This document shows positions 1 through 7,227 of a stretch of 8,501 bases of DNA, one piece after another. A model generated the notes under the pieces. That model was not told the origin of the DNA and did not search any database. It was given only the letters and a program-made list of their open reading frames with translations. The position numbers were made by a program, and so were the translations under genes. The stretch comes from Actinomycetota bacterium (GTDB taxonomy: Bacteria; Actinomycetota; Acidimicrobiia; Acidimicrobiales; Ilumatobacteraceae). The DNA is taken from positions 1 through 8,501 of the forward strand of contig VERK01000089.1 of the NCBI GenBank assembly GCA_018882725.1, in the 5' to 3' direction. Within the stretch, counting starts at the first letter, position 1. Every line of letters starts with the position of its first letter.

Positions 1-1
1 G

Positions 2-343
2 CATCGGGCCGTGAACTGGGTTCGCCACCCGCGTCTCGAATCGCATCCGCAGTTCGCCTTGGCACAATTGCAGTACACGCAGTGCGGGGGAGTGCTGGCG
101 TTCGAGTTGGCCGGTGGCCGCGAGGCCGGGGCACGTTTCGTGGAAGCGGTGCGGTTGTGCCGACCGGCCACGTCGATGGGCGGCCCCGAGACCTTGGTGA
201 CTCATCCGGCGTCCACCACGCACGCCGGGCTCACGCCCGACGAATTGGCGGTGGCCGGGATCACCCCGGGCACGGTGCGCATGAGCTGCGGCCTCGAGCA
301 CACCGACGACGTCGTCGCCGATGTGCTGGCCGCCTTGGCCTGA
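2..343 (+). CDS. PLP-dependent Cys/Met metabolism enzyme, C-terminal part (cystathionine gamma-synthase/lyase family)
   Basis: The reading frame is open from the left edge and ends at TGA 341-343, so this is the 3' end of a longer gene. The GTG at 11 is an internal codon, because in-frame codons before it (His-Arg-Ala) continue the conserved sequence. The visible 113 residues are the C-terminal domain of the trans-sulfuration enzyme family (Cys_Met_Meta_PP). They include a motif reading MGGPETLVTHPASTTHAG and the closing MSCGLEHTDDVVADVL, which corresponds to the family's usual S-x-G-L-E-x-x-D-D-L-x-x-D-L. The Schiff-base lysine and PLP-phosphate site lie upstream and cannot be seen. Members handle cystathionine, homocysteine or methionine (gamma-synthase, gamma-lyase, sulfhydrylase). 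The C-terminal part alone does not settle which reaction is used. The gene points towards dnaE2 but is separated from it by that gene's own SOS promoter, so a functional link is not implied. Confidence 0.88.
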   Translation, partial: HRAVNWVRHPRLESHPQFALAQLQYTQCGGVLAFELAGGREAGARFVEAVRLCRPATSMGGPETLVTHPASTTHAGLTPDELAVAGITPGTVRMSCGLEHTDDVVADVLAALA

Positions 344-345
344 CG

Positions 346-367
346 ACCAGGACAAATCGCCCCTGGT
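346..367. repeat. Short inverted repeat ACCAGG-N10-CCTGGT between the two plus-strand genes
   Basis: Perfect 6-bp arms lie at 346-351 and 362-367, around a 10-nt loop. The repeat starts 3 nt after the stop codon of the upstream gene and ends 4 nt before the SOS palindrome. It could be a weak terminator hairpin for the upstream gene, but there is no T tract after it. It could also be a second operator overlapping the -35 region of dnaE2, or chance. The arms are short and function is unproven. Confidence 0.3.
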
Positions 368-371
368 GATA

Positions 372-385
372 CGAACATATGTTCG
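372..385. promoter_or_regulatory. LexA-binding SOS box upstream of dnaE2
   Basis: CGAACATATGTTCG is a perfect 14-bp palindrome containing the GAAC-N4-GTTC core (373-384) of the Gram-positive/actinobacterial LexA (Cheo-type) box. It lies 13 nt before the dnaE2 GTG start and its last base is also the first base of the -10-like hexamer, so bound LexA should block RNA polymerase directly. Known dnaE2 genes of actinobacteria are DNA-damage-inducible through such boxes, which makes the assignment strong. The upstream gene ends 28 nt before the box, and no gene on the other strand starts here, so the site should control dnaE2 only. Confidence 0.93.
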
Positions 386-399
386 ATAATCTCGGCCCG
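385..399 (+). promoter_or_regulatory. Probable dnaE2 promoter: -10 element with start point at or next to the GTG
   Basis: GATAAT at 385-390 matches the sigma-70-type -10 consensus at five of six bases. A transcript would then begin about 6-9 nt further on, at roughly 396-399, which is the GTG start codon. There is no recognisable Shine-Dalgarno sequence between 386 and 398. A TAA at 387-389, in frame with dnaE2, excludes any start further upstream. Together these suggest a leaderless mRNA, common in actinobacteria. No good -35 hexamer is visible at the expected position (around 361-368). Confidence 0.6.
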
Positions 400-3300
400 T
401 GGCCTACTCGTGGGGAATGCAGGGGCCCACGACCTGGTCGGAACTCGAGGCCCGGTTGTCGGGTCGTCGGCCGGCCGATCGCGGCCGGGACGGTCGCGCC
501 CCCGGCGCCACCACCGGTAACGCCGGTGGCGATGGCCCGGCTTTCGGCCGGGTGCGCCAGCCCTATGAGCCACCCGTCGAGCAATCCGCACCCCGCGCCG
601 TCGTGCCGTACGCCGAACTGCATTGCCACTCGAACTTCTCGTTCCTCGACGGCGCCTCGCATCCCGAAGAACTCGTCGAAGAAGCGCATCGCCTCGGTCT
701 GAGTGCGCTCGGGCTCACCGATCGCAACGGGTTGTACGGCATCGTGCGATTCGCCGAAGCGGCGCGCGCGGTGCAGTTGCCCACGGTGTTCGGCTCCGAT
801 GTGACGGTGCACGACGGTGATGGCACGCACCAGATCGTGTTGGTGGCCGATGGCCCAAGCGGTTACGCGCACCTGGCTCGCGCGTTGAGCCTGGCCCAAC
901 TCGCGGGTCGCAAGAACGAACCGCGTTGCACCGTCGCCGATCTCGCGCGTGAGGGAGCGGGCCACTGGTGGGCGCTCACGGGCGAACGCGATGGCGCCGT
1001 GGTGTCGGCGCTCGTGGCCGATGGTCCGTCGGCGGCGCGACGCGAACTGGCTCGACTCGTCGAAGCATTCGGGCGCGATCGTGTGCTCGTCGAGTTGTGG
1101 GATCACGGCGATCCGCTCGATTCGGCGCGCAACGATGCGTTGGCCGAGATCGCCGCGCGATCCGATGTGCAGTGCGTGGCCACCAACGCCGTGCGCTACG
1201 CCACGCCGGCGGCCCGTCGACTCGCGTCGGCCATGACGGCGGTGCGACGGCGGGCGAGTCTCGACGAGGTCGATCCGTGGTTACCCGGTTCGGCCAGTGC
1301 TCATCTGCGCAGCGGAGCCGAACAGATGCGTCGATTCGCGCGTTATCCGGGTGCGGTGGAAGTCGCGGCCGAGATCGGCGTCGCCGCCGCGTTCGATCTG
1401 TCGTTGGTGGCTCCGAAGTTGCCGCCGTATCCGTGCCCCGATGGTCTCACCGAGATGCAGTTCTTGCGACGGTTGGCCGAAGAAGGGGCCACACGTCGTT
1501 ACGGCCAGCGTCCGAGCAGCGGTGAAGACCTCAGCCTGCGCGCTCGCGCCTGGAACGCGATCGACCACGAACTCGCGATCGTCGAAGCACTCGGCTTCCC
1601 GGGTTACTTCCTCGTGGTGTGGGACATCGTGCAGTTCTGTCAACGCTCCGACATCTACTGCCAGGGTCGGGGGAGTGCGGCCAACAGCGCGGTGTGTTAC
1701 GCGCTCGGCATCACCAAAGCCGATGCGGTGTCGCTCGGGTTGCTGTTCGAGCGCTTCTTGTCGCCCGAACGCGATGGTCCACCCGACATCGATCTCGACA
1801 TCGAGAGCGGGCGTCGCGAAGAAGTCATCCAGTACGTGTTCAACCGCTACGGCCGCCATCACACCGCGCAGGTGGCCAACGTCATCACGTATCGCGCGCG
1901 CTCGGCCGTGCGCGACATGGCTCGTGCCCTCGGCTACTCACCCGGCCAGCAAGACGCGTGGTCGAAACAGATCGATCGCTGGGGCCGTGTGCAAGGTGTG
2001 GTCGAACAGACCGGCCCCGACGGACGTCCCGATCACTCCATTCCGTCGCCGGTGCTCGAGTTGGCCATGGAGATCGAAGACATGCCGAGACATCTCGGCA
2101 TCCACTCGGGTGGCATGGTCATCTGCGATCGACCCGTGATCGAGGTGTGCCCGGTCGAGTGGGCCACCATGCGCGATCGCAGTGTGTTGCAGTGGGACAA
2201 GGACGACTGCGCGGCGGCTGGCCTCGTGAAGTTCGATCTGTTGGGCCTGGGCATGTTGTCGGCGTTGCACGGCGCGGTCGACCTGGTGGCCGAGCACGAA
2301 GGCGAACACATCGACCTGGCCACCTTGCCGCAGGACGACGACGTGTACGCCATGTTGTGCCGTGCCGACACCGTGGGTGTGTTCCAGATCGAATCGCGCG
2401 CGCAGATGGCCACGCTGCCGCGCCTCAAACCGCGTCGCTTCTACGACCTCGTGGTCGAAGTGGCGCTCATTCGCCCCGGACCCATTCAGGGCGGGTCGGT
2501 GCACCCGTACATCCGCCGCCGCAACGGACAAGAGCCCATCACGTATCTGCATCCACTGCTCGAGAACAGCCTGGGCAAGACCCTCGGTATCCCGCTGTTC
2601 CAAGAACAGCTCATGCAGATGGCCATCGACGTCGCCGGGTTCACGCCGTCGGAAGCCGATCAGTTGCGCCAGGCCATGGGATCGAAGCGCAGCCGCGCGC
2701 GTATGCAGCGTCTGCGCCAACGCTTGTACGAGGGCATGGCCGAGCGGGGCATCGTGGGCGATGTCGCTGATGAGATCTTCGACAAGATGGCGGCCTTCGC
2801 CAACTACGGATTTCCCGAGAGCCACTCGGTGTCGTTCGCGTACCTCGTCTATTCGTCGTCGTGGTTGAAGTTGCACAAACCGGCGGCGTTCTACGCGGGT
2901 CTGCTCAATGCACAGCCGATGGGTTTCTGGAGTCCGCATTCGCTCGCCCAAGACGCGCGCCGTCACGGGATCGTGGTGCGCACCCCCGATCTGCTCGCGT
3001 CCACCGCCGGCGCCACTCTCGAACGCGACTCACAGAGCCACGGCGGATTCGCAGTGCGTCTCGGCCTCGAATCGGTGCGCGGTGTGAGCCACGAGCTGGC
3101 CGCCACGATTCAGAACGAACGCACCGAGCGTGGTGCGTATCGCGGTATCGACGATCTCGTGCGCCGTGTTCCCGATCTCACGCTCGCGCATCTCGAAGCC
3201 TTCGCCACCGCTGGCGTCTTCGGCGAGTGCTTCGCGTTCGATCGTCGCCAGGCGTTGTGGGCCGTGGGCGCGGCTCATCAGTCGCGGCCCGATCGACTGC

Positions 3301-3761
3301 CCGGACTCGCCATCACGAACGCTCCCACGCTGCCCGGTATGCAACCCATCGACGAAGCCATCGCCGATCTGTGGGCCACGGGCGTGGCACCCACCGGACA
3401 CCCCACGTCGTTCTTGCGCGAGCAACTCGACGAGATGGGAGTCGTCACGGCCGAACGTCTGCTCACCATCGATGCCGCCAAGGTGTGGGTGGCGGGCGTG
3501 GTCACGCATCGTCAGCGGCCGTCGACGGCTGGTGGCACCACGTTCATGAATCTCGAGGACGAAACCGGCCTCATCAACATCGTGGTGTCGGTGGGTTGCT
3601 GGAAACGTTTCCGACCAGTCGCGCGTGGCGCGTCGTCACTTCTCATCCGCGGTCGTCTGCAACGAGTGGAGGGTGTGGTCAACATCGTGGCCGAGCACAT
3701 TCGTCCGCTCGCCACTCCGGCGGCAGCCAGCACCGCCACCTTCGTCCGGAACTTCCGCTAG
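399..3761 (+). CDS. dnaE2: Error-prone DNA polymerase III alpha subunit DnaE2 (ImuC)
   Basis: This C-family polymerase (1120 aa) carries out damage-induced, mutagenic translesion synthesis, normally in a mutasome with ImuA' and ImuB and the beta clamp. The GTG at 399 is the first possible start and gives GPTTWSELEARL at residues 9-20, close to the GPPSWAEMERVL-like start of mycobacterial DnaE2. A variable Arg/Gly-rich linker follows to about residue 65. The PHP domain starts with H75-C-H77 in HCHSNFSFLDGASHPEEL. The polymerase core has GRGSAANSAVCYALG, then PPDIDLDIESGRRE with acidic residues D463, D465 and D467 (the catalytic pair lies here) and the third acid D613 in KFDLLGLGML. A helix-hairpin-helix region lies near 885-945 and an OB fold near 1029-1105. 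Length fits the family (about 1050-1120 aa), shorter at the C-terminus than replicative DnaE1. Two PHP positions look changed: R109 in LTDRNGLYG and D134 in FGSDV. An SOS box directly upstream supports LexA control. imuA'/imuB are not in the window. Confidence 0.96.
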   Translation: MAYSWGMQGPTTWSELEARLSGRRPADRGRDGRAPGATTGNAGGDGPAFGRVRQPYEPPVEQSAPRAVVPYAELHCHSNFSFLDGASHPEELVEEAHRLGLSALGLTDRNGLYGIVRFAEAARAVQLPTVFGSDVTVHDGDGTHQIVLVADGPSGYAHLARALSLAQLAGRKNEPRCTVADLAREGAGHWWALTGERDGAVVSALVADGPSAARRELARLVEAFGRDRVLVELWDHGDPLDSARNDALAEIAARSDVQCVATNAVRYATPAARRLASAMTAVRRRASLDEVDPWLPGSASAHLRSGAEQMRRFARYPGAVEVAAEIGVAAAFDLSLVAPKLPPYPCPDGLTEMQFLRRLAEEGATRRYGQRPSSGEDLSLRARAWNAIDHELAIVEALGFPGYFLVVWDIVQFCQRSDIYCQGRGSAANSAVCYALGITKADAVSLGLLFERFLSPERDGPPDIDLDIESGRREEVIQYVFNRYGRHHTAQVANVITYRARSAVRDMARALGYSPGQQDAWSKQIDRWGRVQGVVEQTGPDGRPDHSIPSPVLELAMEIEDMPRHLGIHSGGMVICDRPVIEVCPVEWATMRDRSVLQWDKDDCAAAGLVKFDLLGLGMLSALHGAVDLVAEHEGEHIDLATLPQDDDVYAMLCRADTVGVFQIESRAQMATLPRLKPRRFYDLVVEVALIRPGPIQGGSVHPYIRRRNGQEPITYLHPLLENSLGKTLGIPLFQEQLMQMAIDVAGFTPSEADQLRQAMGSKRSRARMQRLRQRLYEGMAERGIVGDVADEIFDKMAAFANYGFPESHSVSFAYLVYSSSWLKLHKPAAFYAGLLNAQPMGFWSPHSLAQDARRHGIVVRTPDLLASTAGATLERDSQSHGGFAVRLGLESVRGVSHELAATIQNERTERGAYRGIDDLVRRVPDLTLAHLEAFATAGVFGECFAFDRRQALWAVGAAHQSRPDRLPGLAITNAPTLPGMQPIDEAIADLWATGVAPTGHPTSFLREQLDEMGVVTAERLLTIDAAKVWVAGVVTHRQRPSTAGGTTFMNLEDETGLINIVVSVGCWKRFRPVARGASSLLIRGRLQRVEGVVNIVAEHIRPLATPAAASTATFVRNFR
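3758..3761. other. Interlocked stop codons of two convergent genes (CTAG)
   Basis: The tetranucleotide CTAG contains the TAG stop of dnaE2 (3759-3761, plus strand) and the TAG stop of the EamA transporter (3758-3760, minus strand). The genes therefore converge with a 4-bp overlap and no intergenic space. I see no hairpin with a T tract immediately around it, so any terminators must lie inside the opposing coding regions or transcription ends by Rho. Confidence 0.9.
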
Positions 3762-4633
3762 TTGGTGGCTGCGCGACCAGCCAGATACGCGCCCCACAAG
3801 GTGACCGCGCAACCGAGCACCGACACGATCTCCACGGCCTCGTCGAGGATCACTGCGCCCAGGATCAACGACACCACCGGGATCAAGTACGTGGTGACCG
3901 ATGCGCGTGTACTGCCGAAGCGACCGGCGTTGGCGGCCATGGCCACGTAGGCCAGAGCGGTTCCGAACACGCCCATGGCGACGATCATGAGAAACGGCTT
4001 CCACGCGAACTCGACGTCGCCGACCTTGACGAGACCGAACGGTGCGGTGAGAACGAACGCCACCAACTGCGTGTTCCAGAGGACCGGCAATGCGCCGTAC
4101 TCGCGCTGCAGTGGTGCGGCCAGGTCGAGTGCGAATCCGTAGCACGCGAGGGCGATGAAGATCAGCAGGAGTCCGATGGCACTGGACGAGCCGTCGTCGA
4201 GTGTCGGCAACGCGATGAGCACCACACCACCGAAACCGACCGCCAAGCCGTACAACTGTGATCGCGACGGTCGACGTTTGTACACGAGCGTCGCCACGGT
4301 GGCCACGAACAACGGAATAGCGCCGTTCAACATTCCCGACACGCTCGAGGCCACACGCTCGCCCGCGAAGGGGAACATGGTGAGCGGAACGGCCATCCAG
4401 ATGAGGCCGAGGAGGAACAGCCGCGGCCAGGCCTCACGCGGCAGCCTCATCCGCGCGGCTGGCACGAACGCGAGGGTGGCGAAGCCGAGACCGATACGCA
4501 TCGGCGTGATCATGATCGCGGGGAACGCCTTCAGTCCTTCGGCGATGAAATAGAACGAGGTTCCCCAGATGAGTCCGGGGACGGCCAGTCGGGCCAGATC
4601 GGTGCGCGCCTCGCTCGTTCGTGCGTCGCTCAT
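3758..4633 (-). CDS. EamA/DMT-superfamily transporter
   Basis: A 291-aa polytopic inner-membrane protein with about ten hydrophobic segments and the two-fold EamA repeat (residues about 14-141 and 152-286). The first repeat opens with PGLIWGTSFYF followed by a MITPMRIGL segment. The second ends with the family-type stretch TTYLIPVVSLILGAVILDEA, where most relatives have LGE. Length matches the usual 280-310 aa. The frame extends upstream, but the extension is an arginine/histidine-rich shadow of the preceding gene. The ATG at 4631-4633 gives a normal N-terminus and overlaps the upstream stop as ATGA, which decides the start. Relatives export amino acids, nucleobases or other metabolites, but substrate cannot be read from sequence. 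It is the last gene of the minus-strand operon and its stop interlocks with that of dnaE2. Confidence 0.92.
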   Translation of the reverse strand: MSDARTSEARTDLARLAVPGLIWGTSFYFIAEGLKAFPAIMITPMRIGLGFATLAFVPAARMRLPREAWPRLFLLGLIWMAVPLTMFPFAGERVASSVSGMLNGAIPLFVATVATLVYKRRPSRSQLYGLAVGFGGVVLIALPTLDDGSSSAIGLLLIFIALACYGFALDLAAPLQREYGALPVLWNTQLVAFVLTAPFGLVKVGDVEFAWKPFLMIVAMGVFGTALAYVAMAANAGRFGSTRASVTTYLIPVVSLILGAVILDEAVEIVSVLGCAVTLWGAYLAGRAATN

Positions 4634-5013
4634 GTGCGAGCCGCCAGACGCCAACGAGCGATCGCGCGCCAACCGTTCAGTACGGCTCCCACGAACACGG
4701 TGGCCACGATCACGAAGGCGGTGGCCGTGCCGTCGTCGAACACGACGTTGCGCAACACCATGCCGAGGGCCACGGTGCCGACCCATGTGATCGCACCCGA
4801 ACGCGGCGACAACGGGTCGCGCCACACCAACGCCACCAGCCAGGTGACCAACAAGGCGACGAGGAACGGTGCCGCGGTTTCGAACACGCCGGTCGGGGCC
4901 ACACCTTCGTCGTGATTGCGTCGGCCGATCGCCACGAAGACCACGATCGACAGGACGTCGGCGAGGAGGCTCCAGGCTCTGACTCGGATGGTGGACGACA
5001 TGTTCGGTCTCAC
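4630..5013 (-). CDS. DUF3054 family small membrane protein
   Basis: A 127-aa protein with four predicted membrane segments (about residues 15-29, 46-64, 73-92 and 97-116). It carries features I associate with DUF3054: a VVFVAIGRRNHDEG motif after the first segment, and GMVLRNVVFDDGTATAFVIV leading into the last one. Function is unknown for this family. The GTG at 5011-5013 overlaps the TGA of the preceding oxidoreductase gene as GTGA. An alternative ATG at 4999-5001 would shorten the protein by four residues and has a purine-rich GAAGG 13 nt upstream; the two starts cannot be separated by eye. Its own stop overlaps the start of the EamA transporter as ATGA. Translational coupling with both neighbours is likely, so it may act with one of them, perhaps as a membrane partner, but that is inference only. 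Confidence 0.88.
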   Translation of the reverse strand: MRPNMSSTIRVRAWSLLADVLSIVVFVAIGRRNHDEGVAPTGVFETAAPFLVALLVTWLVALVWRDPLSPRSGAITWVGTVALGMVLRNVVFDDGTATAFVIVATVFVGAVLNGWRAIARWRLAART

Positions 5014-7220
5014 ACCTTCTCGATCGACACGATCGCGTTGTAGTCGGGGATGCGGCTGGCGTCGTCGTTGAGTTCGGCGCTGATGAGGACGTTGCCCTCC
5101 GGCCAGTGCACCTGCACGCTCTGCCGGGGAAGTTGAACCATCTTCACCGTGCCGAGCATCGATCCGACCGGACTCGCCAGACGAACACGGTCACCTTCGC
5201 CCACACCGAGATCACGGGCATCCCGTTCGTCGATGTACACCGCGTCACGACCGGCACCAGTGAGCGGATCGCGTTCGTTGAACACCATCGAGTTGAACTG
5301 CTTGCCGCGGCGCGTGCTCAAGAAGAACTGCCCGGGTGCGACGGCCGGTGGGCTGACGTCGACCACGCTGAAACGTGCGCGACCATCAGGGAGCGGGAAC
5401 TCGCCGCCCGCGCACAGGTGTCGTCCGCCGTATTGCACGGCGTCGCCGGTATTCGACAAGGTCTCGATACCGGCGTACATCGGAACCACACGCGCGATCT
5501 CGGCGCGCAACTCCTGATTGTCGGCCCACTCGAACGCTTCGGCCCGTTGCGCATCAGTGCGCACGGCGAGGTCGGCGAAGATGCGCCATTCGCTACGGGC
5601 CTCGCCGGGTGCGTCGATCACCTGGGGGCTGAAGGCGATCTGCCGCTCGGTGGTGGTGGACGTGCCACCCCCTTCTTGTTCGTAGCGGGTGGCGGCCGGT
5701 AGGAGAATCACGTCGTCGCCGTCGAGCAGCATCTGCGACGTGAGCACGATGTCTTGATGCACTCGCAGCGGAACACGCTCGAGTGCTCGGGCCACGCGAT
5801 CGGGATCGGGCATCACGTCGAGGAAATTCGAGCCGTCGAGATACAGCACGTCGATCGCATCCGATTCGGCGGCCAACACCATCTCGGGTGCGGTAAGACC
5901 CGGACGATCAGGAACCGGAAAACCCCACGTGTCGGAAAGTTCGCGAGCCGACTCGGGAGACACCGGAATCGAACCGGGGAACGCGGTGGAGTACGCACCC
6001 ATCTCGGCGCCGCCTTGCACGCCTGAGTGGCCGCGAATGGGCATGAGCCCGGCGCCGTCGCGGCCCACGTTGCCGCGCGCGAGGGCCACGTTCACGATGG
6101 CCTGCACACCTTCCACACCATGGCGATGCTGGGTGATCCCCATGCTCCAGATGAGAACCGCCCCTCGCGCCGACGAATACAGATCGGCGAACGCACTGAG
6201 TTGCGCGGCCGTCACGCCTGCGGTGTCGAGGAGATCACGGAAATCGAGGGCGTCGAGGTGCGCGCACAATTCGGTCCAGCCCGTGGTGTGATCGTGCACG
6301 AACGTCTCGTCGATCGAACCACGTCGACGCAACTCGACCAGCAAGGCGTTGGCCAACGCAACATCACCTTCCGGACGCACCGGTACGTGCAGATCGCACA
6401 ACTTCGTGCCGAACAAGAACGACTCGGGCTTCGACGGAACCCAGTAGCGCTCGAGGCCGGGCTCGAGATACGGATTGACCACCACGACCTTCGCGCCGTT
6501 CTTCTTGGCCTCGTAGAGGTACTTGGTGAACACCGGTTGGTTGTTGGCCACGTTGGTGCCCCACAGCACCACCAGGTCGGTGTCGATCACGTCTTGCAGA
6601 CTGCACGTGCTCGCGGCCACACCGATGGTCGACTTCAACCCGATGGTGGACGGTGCGTGGCACGTGCGCGCGGCCGAGTCGATGTTGGCGATGCCCATCG
6701 CGCGGGCCGCCTTGCCGGCGGCGTAGTACGCCTCGTTGGTGAGGCCGCGGCTGGTGAGATAGATCGCGGTGCGATCGGGGCCAGCGGCGCGGATGCGCGA
6801 CGAGACGGCGTCGAGGGCCTTGTCCCACGTTATGCGATGGAACCCGAGATCACCGCGGCGACGACGCATCGGAAACGCCAGCCGGCCCATCTCGCGCAAC
6901 TCGGTGCTCGAGCGATTGCGCAACCACGACACGTCGTGAAGAACCGAGTGATCGAACGGTTCGGCGCAGTTGACCTCGAGCAGCTTGAGTCGCGTAGTGC
7001 AGAGATGAATCCCGTCCAGCGTCCAGTCGTGAAAGCCGGCCACGCCGAGTGCACAGCCGTCGCACACACCCTTCGACAAGATGTTCCATGCCTTGCGCGG
7101 CGACTTGCGCACGTGCAAGGCGACCTGAGCCATCTCGGCCAGGTGATTGGGTTTGGTGTGGCCGATCCCGTTGGGGGAGAGGCTCACCCACGATTTCGGA
7201 TTCCAGAGCCGTGGTGCCAC
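5010..7220 (-). CDS. Formate-dehydrogenase-like molybdopterin oxidoreductase alpha subunit (TIGR01701, YdeP/CbbBc type)
   Basis: A 736-aa catalytic subunit expected to bind bis-MGD with Mo or W; substrate unknown. The N-terminal cluster region reads GVCDGCALGVAGF (C53, C56), followed by C74 in DGIHLCTTRL and C85. This lacks the third cysteine of the classical C-x2-C-x3-C pattern of FdhH, as I recall for this subfamily. ARTCHAPS places C187-H188 where E. coli FdhH has its metal-ligand selenocysteine (U140) and histidine. The central molybdopterin-oxidoreductase domain covers about 115-600. The C-terminal dinucleotide-binding domain (632-736) shows RRGKQFNSMVF, HWPEGNVLI and PDYNA, typical of TIGR01701. 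There is no Tat signal, so it should be cytoplasmic. The GTG start is 7 nt after the inositol-phosphate synthase stop, and the N-terminus NPKSWVSLSPNGIG fits relatives. Length is normal for the family. No iron-sulfur, cytochrome or FdhD gene is next to it. E. coli YdeP is linked to acid resistance and CbbBc is encoded in a cbb operon; neither has a firm substrate. Confidence 0.92.
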   Translation of the reverse strand: MAPRLWNPKSWVSLSPNGIGHTKPNHLAEMAQVALHVRKSPRKAWNILSKGVCDGCALGVAGFHDWTLDGIHLCTTRLKLLEVNCAEPFDHSVLHDVSWLRNRSSTELREMGRLAFPMRRRRGDLGFHRITWDKALDAVSSRIRAAGPDRTAIYLTSRGLTNEAYYAAGKAARAMGIANIDSAARTCHAPSTIGLKSTIGVAASTCSLQDVIDTDLVVLWGTNVANNQPVFTKYLYEAKKNGAKVVVVNPYLEPGLERYWVPSKPESFLFGTKLCDLHVPVRPEGDVALANALLVELRRRGSIDETFVHDHTTGWTELCAHLDALDFRDLLDTAGVTAAQLSAFADLYSSARGAVLIWSMGITQHRHGVEGVQAIVNVALARGNVGRDGAGLMPIRGHSGVQGGAEMGAYSTAFPGSIPVSPESARELSDTWGFPVPDRPGLTAPEMVLAAESDAIDVLYLDGSNFLDVMPDPDRVARALERVPLRVHQDIVLTSQMLLDGDDVILLPAATRYEQEGGGTSTTTERQIAFSPQVIDAPGEARSEWRIFADLAVRTDAQRAEAFEWADNQELRAEIARVVPMYAGIETLSNTGDAVQYGGRHLCAGGEFPLPDGRARFSVVDVSPPAVAPGQFFLSTRRGKQFNSMVFNERDPLTGAGRDAVYIDERDARDLGVGEGDRVRLASPVGSMLGTVKMVQLPRQSVQVHWPEGNVLISAELNDDASRIPDYNAIVSIEKV

Positions 7221-7227
7221 GGCCCGA

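Noticed and set aside
11..13. GTG as the start of the Cys/Met enzyme
   Set aside because: The domain begins upstream of it and the frame is open to the window edge. A protein starting here would lack the PLP site.
379..702. ATG inside the SOS palindrome with a 107-codon frame
   Set aside because: The ATG is part of the LexA box, lies before the predicted transcription start, and the frame encodes Pro/Ser/Arg-rich sequence out of frame with DnaE2.
261..2966. Minus-strand frames opposite dnaE2 (261-1106, 1281-1862 and 1938-2966)
   Set aside because: They mirror the strong third-position GC bias of dnaE2, have no coherent domains, and the first also runs through the dnaE2 promoter and the upstream gene.
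2861..4261. Long plus-strand open frame (466 codons) crossing the dnaE2 3' end into the transporter region
   Set aside because: The translation is dominated by Arg, His, Ser and Gly with no domain, and it overlaps two well-supported genes in other frames. It is a typical high-GC shadow frame.
4634..4825. 64-residue N-terminal extension of the EamA transporter
   Set aside because: It lies wholly within the DUF3054 gene in another frame and reads as Arg/His/Gly-rich shadow sequence. The ATGA overlap start at 4633 gives a normal family N-terminus.
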